Source of the DNA: Candidatus Gemmiger faecigallinarum | GTDB lineage: Bacteria; Bacillota; Clostridia; Oscillospirales; Ruminococcaceae | Direction: 5' to 3' | NCBI GenBank assembly: GCA_019120395.1 | Contig: DWVD01000087.1 | Location: 1 to 63,748, forward strand | DNA length: 63,748 nt | Shown: positions 16,331-24,304 of the stretch, in pieces | How positions within the stretch are numbered: the first letter of the stretch is position 1 | How the letters are laid out: every line of letters begins with the position of its first letter | Notes under the pieces: model-generated | What the model was told of the DNA's origin: nothing | The model's input: only the letters and a program-made list of their open reading frames with translations | The model's database searches: none | Program-made: the position numbers and the translations under genes

Positions 16331-16541
16331 CGGCGCGTGCCCCGGCGGTTTTGCACCGCTGCGGCGCGCGCTGTTTTTTTGCATTATAGCATATCCGGGG
16401 CGGTGGCGTCGAAGTCGTTCACGATATTTGAAAATGGACTGTGCGGCGCGGGTTTTGCCCTTGGATGCCGAAATTTGGGGCGGATTCGACACAAAAATAT
16501 AGACGAAAATAAGATAAATTGTGCAAATTATTCATAAATTC

Positions 16542-16570
16542 TTGACATTTCTTTGCGGGCAATTTACACT
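16542..16570 (+). promoter_or_regulatory. Promoter of the TetR-family gene
   Basis: TTGACA (16542-16547), 17-base spacer, TACACT (16565-16570), in an AT-rich stretch. This leaves a leader of roughly 155 bases containing a CCGCCGG/CCGGCGG hairpin before the start codon. Confidence 0.7.
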
Positions 16571-16733
16571 TATATTAACAAAAAGCACAGCCGCCGGGGC
16601 CGGGTCGGCGATTTGGTCCGGCGGCGCCGCTCCAGGGTGTCTCTGAAATGGCCCGCAGACACGCATTTTTGACAGATCAGAAACACCCCGAAACCAAGCA
16701 CCAGCCCTGGTGCGGCGAAAGGTGGACGACGCC

Positions 16734-17318
16734 ATGAATGCAAAAGGGGATGCCAACCGCAGCGTACGCATGACAAAGCGCCGTTTAAGCGACGCCCTGA
16801 TCGCCCTGCTTGCACAAAAGCCCGTGCGGGAGATCACCGTGCGGGAGTTGACCACGCTGGCCAAGGTCAGCCGGGGAACATTTTATTTCCATTATACCGA
16901 TATTTACGACCTGCTGGCCCAGATCGAACAGGACCAGCTGGAGGGGCTTGACGCGCTGATGGGCGCGATCCTTCCCAGCCTGCAAAGCCAGACCCCGCCC
17001 GACGCCCTGCACACGCTGTTTGTGTACCTGAACGAGAACGAGGCGCTTTGCGGCGCGCTGATGGGTCCCAACGGGGACGCCGCCTTTGTCATGCGCATCC
17101 GCGAGATGCTGGAAAAGCGGGTGATCGGCCATTTTGTCGAGCCCGGGCAGGAGACCGCCCGCCAGTGCTATCTGACCAGCTTTGCGGTCAACGGCTGTGT
17201 GGGCAGCATCGTGGCCTGGCTGCAGAACGGCCGCGCCCAGACCCCCGAGGAGATGTCCGCCATGACCTGGGACGCCGTGCGCGCCATCCGGGCCGCCGCT
17301 TCTGAAAAGGAAGCATGA
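16734..17318 (+). CDS. TetR/AcrR-family transcriptional regulator
   Basis: A 194-residue protein. The N-terminal HTH is clear: TKRRLSDALIALLAQKPVRE, ITVRELTTLAKVSRGTFYFH, YTDIYDLLAQIE. The helical C-terminal domain resembles the type seen in DhaS-like TetR proteins. The ATG at 16734 was chosen for its AAAGGTGG site. The next gene, PTS EIIA, has its own promoter, so the target is not obvious from context. Confidence 0.9.
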   Translation: MNAKGDANRSVRMTKRRLSDALIALLAQKPVREITVRELTTLAKVSRGTFYFHYTDIYDLLAQIEQDQLEGLDALMGAILPSLQSQTPPDALHTLFVYLNENEALCGALMGPNGDAAFVMRIREMLEKRVIGHFVEPGQETARQCYLTSFAVNGCVGSIVAWLQNGRAQTPEEMSAMTWDAVRAIRAAASEKEA

Positions 17319-17335
17319 ATTGTTGCTGTGCGGCA

Positions 17336-17365
17336 TTGATTTTTGGTGCTGCTGCAAGCTATAAT
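17336..17365 (+). promoter_or_regulatory. Promoter of the EIIA gene
   Basis: TTGATT (17336-17341), 18-base spacer, TATAAT (17360-17365), about 70 bases before the start codon. Confidence 0.7.
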
Positions 17366-17435
17366 AGAAATACGCACGATACCCCCGGCGGGACGCCTGC
17401 CGGGGCGGCGACAGAAACAGAAGGAGAGAATGACA

Positions 17436-17948
17436 ATGGGATTCTTTGACATGTTCAAAAAGAAAGCCGAGCCCGCGCCCGCTCCGGTCACCTGGCCGTT
17501 CATGGTCGCGGCCGACGCCAAGGGCACCGTCGTTCCGATGGAGTCCATCCCCGATGACGTGTTTGCGCAGGGCATCCTGGGCAAATGCTGCGGCATCGAC
17601 CCGGCGGTGGGCGAGGTCTACGCCCCCTGCGACGGCACCATCACCCAGGCGCCGGATACGCTGCACGCGCTGGGCATCCAGGCTGCCAGCGGCGTCGAGA
17701 TCCTGATCCATGTGGGCGTCGATACCGTCGAGATGAAGGGCGACGGCTTCAAGGCCAATGTCAAGATGGGCGACCGGATCACCAAAGGCCAGCTGCTGCT
17801 GACCATGGATCTGGACAAGATCAAGGCCGCCGGCCATCCCGCTGTCGTCATCACGGTGGTGACCAACACCGACGATTACGCCGACGTGGAGCTGGTCGCT
17901 TCCGGCGATGTGGAGCCGGGCGCCGATATGCTCAAGGTCTCCAAGTAA
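17436..17948 (+). CDS. PTS glucose-type EIIA protein (stand-alone)
   Basis: A 170-residue single-domain EIIA(Glc)-type protein. The phospho-accepting His lies in EILIHVGVDTVEM (His92) and the assisting His in DTLHALGI (His77). GKCCGIDPAVGEVYAPCDGT is the family's structural signature. It takes phosphate from HPr and passes it to the EIIB domain of a sugar permease, which is not adjacent. The ATG at 17436 has AAGGAGA at good spacing, whereas the ATG 6 bases earlier is too close. A terminator follows, so it is monocistronic. Confidence 0.93.
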   Translation: MGFFDMFKKKAEPAPAPVTWPFMVAADAKGTVVPMESIPDDVFAQGILGKCCGIDPAVGEVYAPCDGTITQAPDTLHALGIQAASGVEILIHVGVDTVEMKGDGFKANVKMGDRITKGQLLLTMDLDKIKAAGHPAVVITVVTNTDDYADVELVASGDVEPGADMLKVSK

Positions 17949-17972
17949 CATTGCCTTTTCCCTGACGGGTCT

Positions 17973-18012
17973 CCGCCCGGCGCGGCCCATGCGGCTGCGC
18001 CGGGCGGTTTTG
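17973..18012 (+). terminator. Terminator after the EIIA gene
   Basis: CCGCCCGGCGC pairs with GCGCCGGGCGG around GGCCCATGCGGCT, followed by TTTT, 25 bases after the stop. Confidence 0.8.
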
Positions 18013-18018
18013 CGTCTC

Positions 18019-18047
18019 TTGCCGGCGGCGCGGAACTGTGGTATAGT
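18019..18047 (+). promoter_or_regulatory. Promoter of the PH-domain gene (extended -10)
   Basis: TTGCCG (18019-18024), 17-base spacer, TGTGG-TATAGT with hexamer at 18042-18047. The TGTGGTAT context recurs at other promoters in this window. Confidence 0.65.
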
Positions 18048-18193
18048 AAAGCCATGCCGGGGCGGGCCGAAGACCTGCCCCGATCCCCAGGCCGCCTGCA
18101 AAAGCGGGCGCGCCCGACCGCGGGGCCGGGACGCACGGCGGGGCCAACGCCCGCCGCGCCTGCGCCGTCCCGCCAGACAGGAGGCATTTTATC

Positions 18194-18601
18194 ATGGAAC
18201 AAAGCGGACACGAGACCCTGTGGACCGACCGCCGCCACATCCTGTGGTTCCCCTGGACTTTTGACGTTTACCGCATCGCCAACGGCCGGATCTATTGCCG
18301 GAAGGGCATTTTGAACCGGGAAGAAAACGAGTGCATGATCTACCGTGTGCTGGACATCTCGCTCAAGCGCACGCTGATCAACCGCATCTGCGGCACCGGC
18401 ACCATCATCCTGCGCACCAAGGACGCGTCCGACAGCATCCTGACGCTGAAAAACGTCAAGGACAGCCAGCGCGTCAAGGACCTGATCAGCGAGCTGGTGG
18501 AGGAGGCCCGCCGCGAAAACGGCCTGCTGGGCCGCGAGATGTTCGGCGCGGGCGGCGGACGCATGGACGGCGCCTACCGCGACGCCCTGGACGAGGAATA
18601 A
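18194..18601 (+). CDS. Bacterial PH-domain (bPH2/DUF304-like) protein
   Basis: A 135-residue soluble protein. Residues 10-85 have the bPH2 pattern: TLWTDRRHILWFPWTFDVYR, IANGRIYCRKGILNREENEC, MIYRVLDISLKRTLINRICG and GTIIL. A charged helical tail follows (SELVEEARRENG). Most relatives carry membrane segments before this domain, but this one does not, so it is a cytoplasmic PH-like module. The ATG has an AGGAGG site. Function unknown. Confidence 0.8.
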   Translation: MEQSGHETLWTDRRHILWFPWTFDVYRIANGRIYCRKGILNREENECMIYRVLDISLKRTLINRICGTGTIILRTKDASDSILTLKNVKDSQRVKDLISELVEEARRENGLLGREMFGAGGGRMDGAYRDALDEE

Positions 18602-18692
18602 ACCCCGCGCGGCAGAAGGCGGGTCTGCGGGCAGACGCCCTTTCGGCCGCCCTTTGCCGCACAGAATCCATACCAAGAGAGGAAGACACCCC

Positions 18693-19274
18693 ATGAGCGT
18701 GATCCTGGCCGTTTGCGGCGAAAATTTCTGCGCCATGGCCAGCGACGGCCGTATGGTGGAGGAGCCTGCCGTTCCGGGCAGACCCAACATCCTGACCGAG
18801 GAACTGCCCAAGCTGCGCAAGGTCAACCGCAATGTCTGCGTCGGTTTTGCCGGCGATACGCTGGCCGCCGTGCGCGCGGTCAATTCGCTGGACGAGTACA
18901 ACGTCCAGTATCTGACCTTTGAGAAGATCGTCAAGGTGCTGTGCGCCCGCATGAAGGAGATCGAGACGATGCCGCTGGGGGTGCGCTTCCTGGTGGGCGG
19001 CCGCGGCCGCAAGGGCGGTTTCCAGATGGCCAGCTTTTCCACCGAGGACGGTTACAGCCCGGACGTCCGCCCGGCCCAGCCCGGCGCCTATCTGATCGAG
19101 GGCGCCTGCGCCCACACCGAGGTGGGGCCGCTGCTGGACGAGCATCTGCGCGCCGGCGCCGAGACCTGGCGCTCGATGGACGATGTGGCCGCCTCGATGG
19201 ACGCCTGCATCCGGGCCGTCGCGGCGAGGGACAAGACGGCGAACGACAAAATTTACCGCCAGCTGATCTACTGA
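18693..19274 (+). CDS. HslV/proteasome-like Ntn-hydrolase with N-terminal serine
   Basis: A 193-residue protein. After removal of Met the chain begins SVILAVCGENFCAMASDGR, with Ser at position 1 and Asp at position 17 as in proteasome beta subunits. ELPKLRKVNRNVCVGFAGDT matches the HslV segment carrying the catalytic Lys. Family members use the N-terminal Thr or Ser as nucleophile; the CodW/ClpQ type of Bacillus uses Ser. No HslU ATPase is adjacent. The ATG at 18693 follows GAGAGGAAG. Peptidase activity is likely but unproven. Confidence 0.7.
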   Translation: MSVILAVCGENFCAMASDGRMVEEPAVPGRPNILTEELPKLRKVNRNVCVGFAGDTLAAVRAVNSLDEYNVQYLTFEKIVKVLCARMKEIETMPLGVRFLVGGRGRKGGFQMASFSTEDGYSPDVRPAQPGAYLIEGACAHTEVGPLLDEHLRAGAETWRSMDDVAASMDACIRAVAARDKTANDKIYRQLIY

Positions 19275-19296
19275 GCGCCGGCGGCACAATGCACAA

Positions 19297-19343
19297 AAAT
19301 ACGCCCTGCTTTTTGGCTGTTCAGCCGGGAGCAGGGCGTATTT
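19297..19343. terminator. Bidirectional terminator between convergent genes
   Basis: AAATACGCCCTGCT and AGCAGGGCGTATTT form a perfect 14-bp stem with a loop containing a smaller GGCTG/CAGCC hairpin. A and T runs flank it on both sides. Confidence 0.85.
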
Positions 19344-19360
19344 GATGCGGGCAGGGTTGT

Positions 19361-20677
19361 TCACACGGTCACATCGCCCACCAGCATGCTGCCGGCGGCG
19401 TCGATGGCGTAAACGGTATATTTGACGTACTGGCCGTCCGCCGCGGGCAGCTGGACCCCGCCCGAAACCGGCTGGACAAAATGGAACAGCTTGTGGGCGG
19501 TGGTGGCGTGGGGGCGTTCCTCCGGCGCAGTCCAGGCCAGCACGCCGGTGGGTAGGTCAAAACTGCCGCAGAAATCGTCCGGCAGCAGTCGTTCTTCGCC
19601 CGCCAGCGTCATGCGGTAGATGCCGGGCAGGTCCTTGCCGGCCGGGCGCAGCCACACGCTGGCCCGCGCCGGGCGGCCCTGCATGGGGATGCGCCTGCGC
19701 TGCCGCAGGCAGAGCGCCACGTTGGTCCACGCCACCAGAAAGTCGTCCAGCGGCATGCTGACCTCGGTCTCAAAGTCGGTGTCGGCGGCATAGGGATCGT
19801 TGAGCAGCGCGTGGGGCTGGCCGTCCAGGGAAGCAAAGCCGCGCAGCGCCGCGTACCGCCGTTCCGGCAGCCCGGCCTGCTGCTGGGTGGGGGTGCTTTC
19901 CAGCTCCACCACCACGCCGCAGCCGGCGCGCAGTTCCTCGCGCAGCGCGCCCAGGTCCGCCCAGCGCACCCAGGCGGGGAAGCCCCAGCAGCCTGCGGCA
20001 GCCGCGCCAAAGCACAGGTTGGGCGCGCCCTGCCAGTCCCGTATGGCCATGGCCAGTTCCTCGGGCAGGATATCCGCCCCCCAGCGGTTGGTCAGGCTGG
20101 CGATGCTGCAGGCCAGGTCCATCTGCGGCTGCAGGGCGGGCGCGCGCCGCGCCACCGCGTAGGGCGGCAGCCGCAGGCTGGCGTTGACCGGCCGGCCGCC
20201 GCCGGGGATCACGTCCACCACGCGCACGCTGGCGCCCAGCAGCGCCACCCGGGGGGTTTGCTTTTCGTCCTTGGTGTACAGGTAGATGCGCAGCTGCGCC
20301 TGGGTGGCCACCTTGGAGTCCAGCGCCAGCTGGTCGGCCGTCAGGTTCAGCGGCCCGCGGGTCAGCGGCCGCGCGCCTTCCCGGTGCAGAAAGGGGCTCC
20401 ACCGGCCAAAGCTGGACCAGGCGGTCCAGTTGCCGTCCACCATCACCCGGGCCTGCACCTCCACGGCGGTGCCCGGCGGGGCAAAGGCGTTCCAGCTGGG
20501 GCGCAGCGCGTCAAAGGCGGGCAGCGGGATGGGCGGGCTGGTGTAGCAGCCGTACGGCACATAGCCGCCCTGTACCACGTCCAGCAGGATGTGCGATTCG
20601 GCGACCGTCACGTTGTCCAGCTCGCCGCGCATGAACTCCTCGGTCTCGCGCAGCAGAAAGAAGGATCGTTTTTCCAT
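19361..20677 (-). CDS. Papain-like (C39-type) peptidase family protein
   Basis: A 438-residue protein without signal peptide. Residues 1-190 are beta-rich and look like a carbohydrate- or ligand-binding part (MVDGNWTAWSSFGRWSPFLH). The second half carries a C39_2-like core: DLACSIASLTNRWGADILPE with a likely nucleophile Cys, GAPNLCFGAAAAGCWGFPAW, then GQPHALLNDPYA with the His and following Asn/Asp. Most relatives are extracellular, so the lack of an export signal is odd. The start was set at 20677, downstream of GCAGGTG; a GTG 12 bases earlier is possible. Substrate unknown. Confidence 0.65.
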   Translation of the reverse strand: MEKRSFFLLRETEEFMRGELDNVTVAESHILLDVVQGGYVPYGCYTSPPIPLPAFDALRPSWNAFAPPGTAVEVQARVMVDGNWTAWSSFGRWSPFLHREGARPLTRGPLNLTADQLALDSKVATQAQLRIYLYTKDEKQTPRVALLGASVRVVDVIPGGGRPVNASLRLPPYAVARRAPALQPQMDLACSIASLTNRWGADILPEELAMAIRDWQGAPNLCFGAAAAGCWGFPAWVRWADLGALREELRAGCGVVVELESTPTQQQAGLPERRYAALRGFASLDGQPHALLNDPYAADTDFETEVSMPLDDFLVAWTNVALCLRQRRRIPMQGRPARASVWLRPAGKDLPGIYRMTLAGEERLLPDDFCGSFDLPTGVLAWTAPEERPHATTAHKLFHFVQPVSGGVQLPAADGQYVKYTVYAIDAAGSMLVGDVTV

Positions 20678-20772
20678 AAGCGTTGGCACCTGCTTTCTTG
20701 TGGGGAAATGTCCTGTCTCTCTCTATCATAACGGGTTTGACGGCCGCTTGCAAGCGCGGACGCCGGTTTGGC

Positions 20773-20801
20773 TTGCGCCTGGACGCACGGACGTGTATAA
20801 T
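20773..20801 (+). promoter_or_regulatory. Promoter of the 65-residue membrane protein gene
   Basis: TTGCGC (20773-20778), 17-base spacer, TATAAT (20796-20801). Confidence 0.65.
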
Positions 20802-20830
20802 CAGAAAAACACGATGGAAGGGGGAAGAGG

Positions 20831-21028
20831 ATGCGGCACCGCAAAGCGCTGTGGGGGATTGCGGCGGCAGGGGCCGCCCTGCTGGCGCTGGCCGCGCTGG
20901 CTGCGCGCCGCCGCGGCGGCAGGCAGGGGCGGGCGGTCCCGCCGCTGCCGTCCAACCCGTACCGCCGGTTTTACACGGCACCCCGCCGCCTGGAAGAGCT
21001 GGCGCCCCGGCCGCCCCGGCGAATGTGA
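20831..21028 (+). CDS. Small single-pass membrane protein
   Basis: A 65-residue protein: RHRKALWGIAAAGAALLALA gives a basic start and one hydrophobic segment. An Arg/Gly-rich stretch and a tail with PSNPYRRFYTAPRRLEELAP follow. No family is recognised. A purine-rich ribosome site and a clear promoter 30 bases upstream support it. The next gene has its own promoter. Confidence 0.6.
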   Translation: MRHRKALWGIAAAGAALLALAALAARRRGGRQGRAVPPLPSNPYRRFYTAPRRLEELAPRPPRRM

Positions 21029-21044
21029 AACCTGGCCGCGCCCG

Positions 21045-21073
21045 GTGACTTTTGCCGGCGGCTGTGGTATGAT
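21045..21073 (+). promoter_or_regulatory. Promoter of the 249-residue membrane protein gene (extended -10)
   Basis: GTGACT (21045-21050), 17-base spacer, TGTGG-TATGAT with hexamer at 21068-21073. Confidence 0.6.
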
Positions 21074-21129
21074 AGAAAACGACAAAAAATCCGGGGCGGT
21101 CCGCCCCGGCCGCAAGAGAGGTGCAGCCG

Positions 21130-21879
21130 ATGGCCTGGGTGACCAAATCCAGCACAGAAGAATACAATACCGAGCCGACGCCCCCCCGGGAGTATACCCG
21201 GCGGGAAAAGGCCGACAACTGGTGGTATTACCACAAATGGTTCGTGATCGCGGGGGTGCTGCTGGCGGCAGCCGCCGCGTGGATCCTGTACGACATTTTC
21301 GGCCGGCCCGTGGCCGACTACCACATTGGCTGGGTGGGTATGGGAGATCTGCCTGCCGACACCGTCAGCGCGCTGGAACAGCAGCTGACCGCCTACGGCG
21401 CCGACCTGAACGGCGACGGCCAGGTGCTGGTGGAGCTTGAGCAGTTCAGCTATGATTTCAACCCGCCCGCGGACGACGAGACCGACCCCACCTACCGCAT
21501 GGCGATGCTCACCCGGCTGGAAGGGGACCTGGCGCTGGAGGACGGCTGCTATATCTTCCTGCTGCAGGACCCGGAGGGCTTCCAGCGGCAGACCGGCGCG
21601 CTGCAGTACCTGGACGGCACGCTGCCCGCTGACGGGGCCGAGGACTGGCAGAATATGGTCTACCGCTGGGGCGACTGCCCGGTGCTGGCCGGCCTGGAGC
21701 TGGGCGACTATACCGGACTGACCTCGGTGGACGACATTACCGGCAGCAGCCAGGAACTGTTGGCCGACGTTTACGTCGCCCGCCGCGGCAACTGGCAGGA
21801 GGATAATTCGTACTACGCCGCCGGCGACGCCATGTGGGACGCGCTGACCGCGGGCGCTGTGCCGCTGTCCGGGGAGTAA
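21130..21879 (+). CDS. Hypothetical membrane-anchored protein
   Basis: A 249-residue protein with a cytoplasmic N-terminus (PREYTRREKADNWWYYHKWF), one membrane segment (VIAGVLLAAAAAWILYDIFG) and an acidic extracellular domain of about 190 residues. The aromatic-rich motif before the membrane segment is common in uncharacterised Clostridia proteins that share this architecture. The start was placed at the ATG at 21130, 8 bases after AAGAGAGG; a GTG 9 bases earlier is less well spaced. No catalytic motif is visible. A strong terminator follows. Confidence 0.75.
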   Translation: MAWVTKSSTEEYNTEPTPPREYTRREKADNWWYYHKWFVIAGVLLAAAAAWILYDIFGRPVADYHIGWVGMGDLPADTVSALEQQLTAYGADLNGDGQVLVELEQFSYDFNPPADDETDPTYRMAMLTRLEGDLALEDGCYIFLLQDPEGFQRQTGALQYLDGTLPADGAEDWQNMVYRWGDCPVLAGLELGDYTGLTSVDDITGSSQELLADVYVARRGNWQEDNSYYAAGDAMWDALTAGAVPLSGE

Positions 21880-21943
21880 GCCCCGGGGCGGGTGTTGGCG
21901 CCCGCCGCTTTTCGCTTAAAAAATGCCCGGTTTTCCGGATCGG

Positions 21944-21976
21944 ACTCCGGCCTGCTCTCGCAGGCCGGAGTTTTTT
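21944..21976 (+). terminator. Strong terminator upstream of the aromatic operon
   Basis: ACTCCGGCCTGC and GCAGGCCGGAGT form a perfect 12-bp stem with loop TCTC, followed by TTTTT. Confidence 0.95.
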
Positions 21977-22085
21977 GATGAAAAACGGACGCCGATCCGG
22001 CGGCGGCCCCGGACCTCGGAGTGGGGAACGGCGCGGCCGGACGCCCCGGCAAAATAAAAATTCCGTAAAATCGCCGCCTCCGGTA

Positions 22086-22114
22086 TTGAGAAAAAGACCG
22101 CTTTATGGTATACT
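22086..22114 (+). promoter_or_regulatory. Promoter of the aromatic amino acid operon
   Basis: TTGAGA (22086-22091), 17-base spacer, TATGG-TATACT (hexamer 22109-22114). Only about 20 bases separate the expected start site from the pheA ATG, so there is no room for a leader-peptide attenuator or T-box here. Confidence 0.8.
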
Positions 22115-22143
22115 CAAACCAAGTATAGACCGGAGGGAATGCC

Positions 22144-23265
22144 ATGGAACTTTTGCAGCAGGCGCGCGCCGAGATCGACGCCATCGACGCGCAGATGGCC
22201 GCCCTGTTTGAGCGCCGGATGCGGGCGGTGGCGCAGGTGGCCCAAAGCAAGGCGCAAAGCGGCAAGGCCGTCTTTGACCCGGAGCGGGAGCGGTCGGTCA
22301 TTGCCAAAAACACCGCCCGCATCGCGGACCCGGCGCTGCGGCCCTATTACCGGCGGTTCATCACCGGGGCCATGGCGGTCAGCCGGGCGTATCAGCGGGC
22401 GCTGCTGGGGCGGGACGTGGCCGCCTACCAGGGGGTGCAGGGGGCCTGGGCGCAGATCGCATTGCAGAGCATCTTCCCCTTTGCCCGCCAGCTGCCCTGC
22501 GAGACCTGGGCCGACGTGTTCGATGCGGTCTCCGCCCGGAGGGCCGAGTACGGCGTGCTGCCCTTTGAAAACTCCAACGCCGGGGATGTGTCGGCGGTTT
22601 TGGACCTGCTGTACGCCCACCCGGAACTGTCGGTGGCCGGCATGTACGACCTGCCCATCCGCCAGGATCTTCTGGGCGTGCCGGGCGCCGCGCTGGAGGG
22701 GCTGAAAACCGTCGTCAGCCACCAGCAGGCGCTGAGCCAGAGCGGGCCGTTTCTGCGGGCGCACCACCTGGAGACCAAGGCCTGGGGCAACACCGCCGAC
22801 GCCGCCCGCTACGTGGCCGAGCTGGGCGACCCCGCCGTGGGGGCCATCGCCTCGGCCGAGACCGCCCGCCTTTACGGCCTGGCCGTGCTGGCCCAGGGCG
22901 TCAACGAGGACGGCGACAACACCACCCGCTTTATCGTTGTGCAGCGGGGCGGCAGCGTCGATATGCCGGTGCATGCGGGCCAGCGCATCGCGCTGCTGTT
23001 CACCGTTGACCACAAGCCGGGCAAGCTGGCCCAGGTCATCGAGCGCATCGGCGGCATGGGCTTTAATATGGAAAGCATCAAAAGCCGGCCGCTGCCCCAT
23101 GTGCAGTTCGAGTATTACTTTTTTGTGCAGCTGATCTGCCCGGCGGACGCCGAGGGGCGGACCTGCGCCGCGCTGCTGGAAAATCTGCAGGAGCCCTGCC
23201 GCACCGTGCGGCTGCTGGGCGTTTTTGACCGTGAGACCCGCGAGCCGGGAAGTGAGGAGGCCTGA
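22144..23265 (+). CDS. pheA: Bifunctional chorismate mutase / prephenate dehydratase
   Basis: A 373-residue P-protein converting chorismate to prephenate and then phenylpyruvate. Residues 1-85 are an AroQ-type mutase (ARAEIDAIDAQMAALFERRM). Residues 92-265 are the dehydratase (AYQGVQGAWAQIA, GVLPFENSNAGDV, and the catalytic Thr in DNTTRF at 258-263). Residues 280-360 are an ACT domain (FTVDHKPGKLAQVIERI, GFNMESIKSRPL), which should give phenylalanine feedback. It is first in the operon and ends 3 bases before aroB. Confidence 0.96.
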   Translation: MELLQQARAEIDAIDAQMAALFERRMRAVAQVAQSKAQSGKAVFDPERERSVIAKNTARIADPALRPYYRRFITGAMAVSRAYQRALLGRDVAAYQGVQGAWAQIALQSIFPFARQLPCETWADVFDAVSARRAEYGVLPFENSNAGDVSAVLDLLYAHPELSVAGMYDLPIRQDLLGVPGAALEGLKTVVSHQQALSQSGPFLRAHHLETKAWGNTADAARYVAELGDPAVGAIASAETARLYGLAVLAQGVNEDGDNTTRFIVVQRGGSVDMPVHAGQRIALLFTVDHKPGKLAQVIERIGGMGFNMESIKSRPLPHVQFEYYFFVQLICPADAEGRTCAALLENLQEPCRTVRLLGVFDRETREPGSEEA

Positions 23266-23268
23266 CCC

Positions 23269-24300
23269 ATGAAGTTGACCATGCGACTGAAAAAACACAG
23301 CTACGATATTATTTTGAAGCGCGGCTGCCTGAAAAACCTGTACCAGTTTGCCAATGTCCGGGAGCGCAAGGTCTTTGTGCTGACCGACGCCGGCGTGCCC
23401 GCGCAGTGCGCCCAAACGGTGGCAGACCAGTGCACCGACGCCGTTATCTACACCATCCCCCAGGGCGAGGCCAGCAAATGCCTGAAGGTTTACGGCCAGG
23501 TATTGCAGGCCATGCTGGATTTCGGCATGGGCCGCCGGGACGCGGTGGTGGCCGTGGGCGGCGGCGTTGTGGGGGACCTGGGCGGGTTCTGCGCCGCCAC
23601 CTACATGCGGGGCATCGACTTTATCAACTGCCCCACCACCACGCTGGCGCAGATCGACTCCTCCATCGGCGGCAAGACGGCCATCGACCTGGGCCAGACC
23701 AAAAACATCGTGGGGGCCTTCTGGCAGCCTCAGGTGGTGCTGATCGACCCCGACGTGCTGGACACGCTGCCCCGCCGCCAGTACGTCAACGGCCTGGCCG
23801 AGGCGCTGAAAGCCGGCCTGATCGCCGACCCGGAGCTGTTTGCCCTGTTTGAAAAGGGCGACTGGGAGCAGGACATCGAGCAGATCATCTACCGCAGCCT
23901 GAAGGTGAAAAAGAACATCGTCGAGCAGGACGAGCACGAGCACGGCCCCCGCGCGGCGCTGAACTTCGGCCACACCATCGGCCACGGCATCGAGGCGGTC
24001 AAGGGGGTGCGGGGCCGCCGCAAAAACGGCCTGTACCACGGCGAGTGCGTCGCCCTGGGCATGCTGCCCATGATCGAGGACAAGGCCCTGGCAAAGCGCA
24101 CCCGCGCCGTCATGCGGGCGCTGGGCCTGCCTACCCGCGCCAGCTACGACAAGCACAAGGTGCTTGCCCAGATGCGCCACGACAAAAAGGGCCGGGGCGA
24201 CAGCATCACCGTCATCAGGGTGCCAGGCCTGGGCTGCTGGCGCGCCGACAAACTCCCCATGGCCGACCTGCCCAAGCTGCTGGGCATGGAGGAGGAATGA
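23269..24300 (+). CDS. aroB: 3-dehydroquinate synthase
   Basis: A 343-residue enzyme making 3-dehydroquinate from DAHP, with NAD+ and a metal. Typical segments: PQGEASKCLKVY, AVGGGVVGDLGGFCAATYMR, CPTTTLAQIDSSIGGKTAID and the metal site in ALNFGHTIGHGIE. The ATG lies 3 bases after pheA, so translation is coupled. DAHP synthase and dehydroquinase are not in the window. Confidence 0.97.
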   Translation: MKLTMRLKKHSYDIILKRGCLKNLYQFANVRERKVFVLTDAGVPAQCAQTVADQCTDAVIYTIPQGEASKCLKVYGQVLQAMLDFGMGRRDAVVAVGGGVVGDLGGFCAATYMRGIDFINCPTTTLAQIDSSIGGKTAIDLGQTKNIVGAFWQPQVVLIDPDVLDTLPRRQYVNGLAEALKAGLIADPELFALFEKGDWEQDIEQIIYRSLKVKKNIVEQDEHEHGPRAALNFGHTIGHGIEAVKGVRGRRKNGLYHGECVALGMLPMIEDKALAKRTRAVMRALGLPTRASYDKHKVLAQMRHDKKGRGDSITVIRVPGLGCWRADKLPMADLPKLLGMEEE

Positions 24301-24304
24301 CCCC

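Noticed and set aside
16126-16356. N-terminal extension of the HD protein
   Set aside because: The extension passes through palindromic non-coding sequence, while a good GGGAGGGA site sits before the shorter start.
22115-22143. T-box or leader-peptide attenuator before pheA
   Set aside because: Only about 20 bases separate the predicted start site from the ATG, too little for either element.
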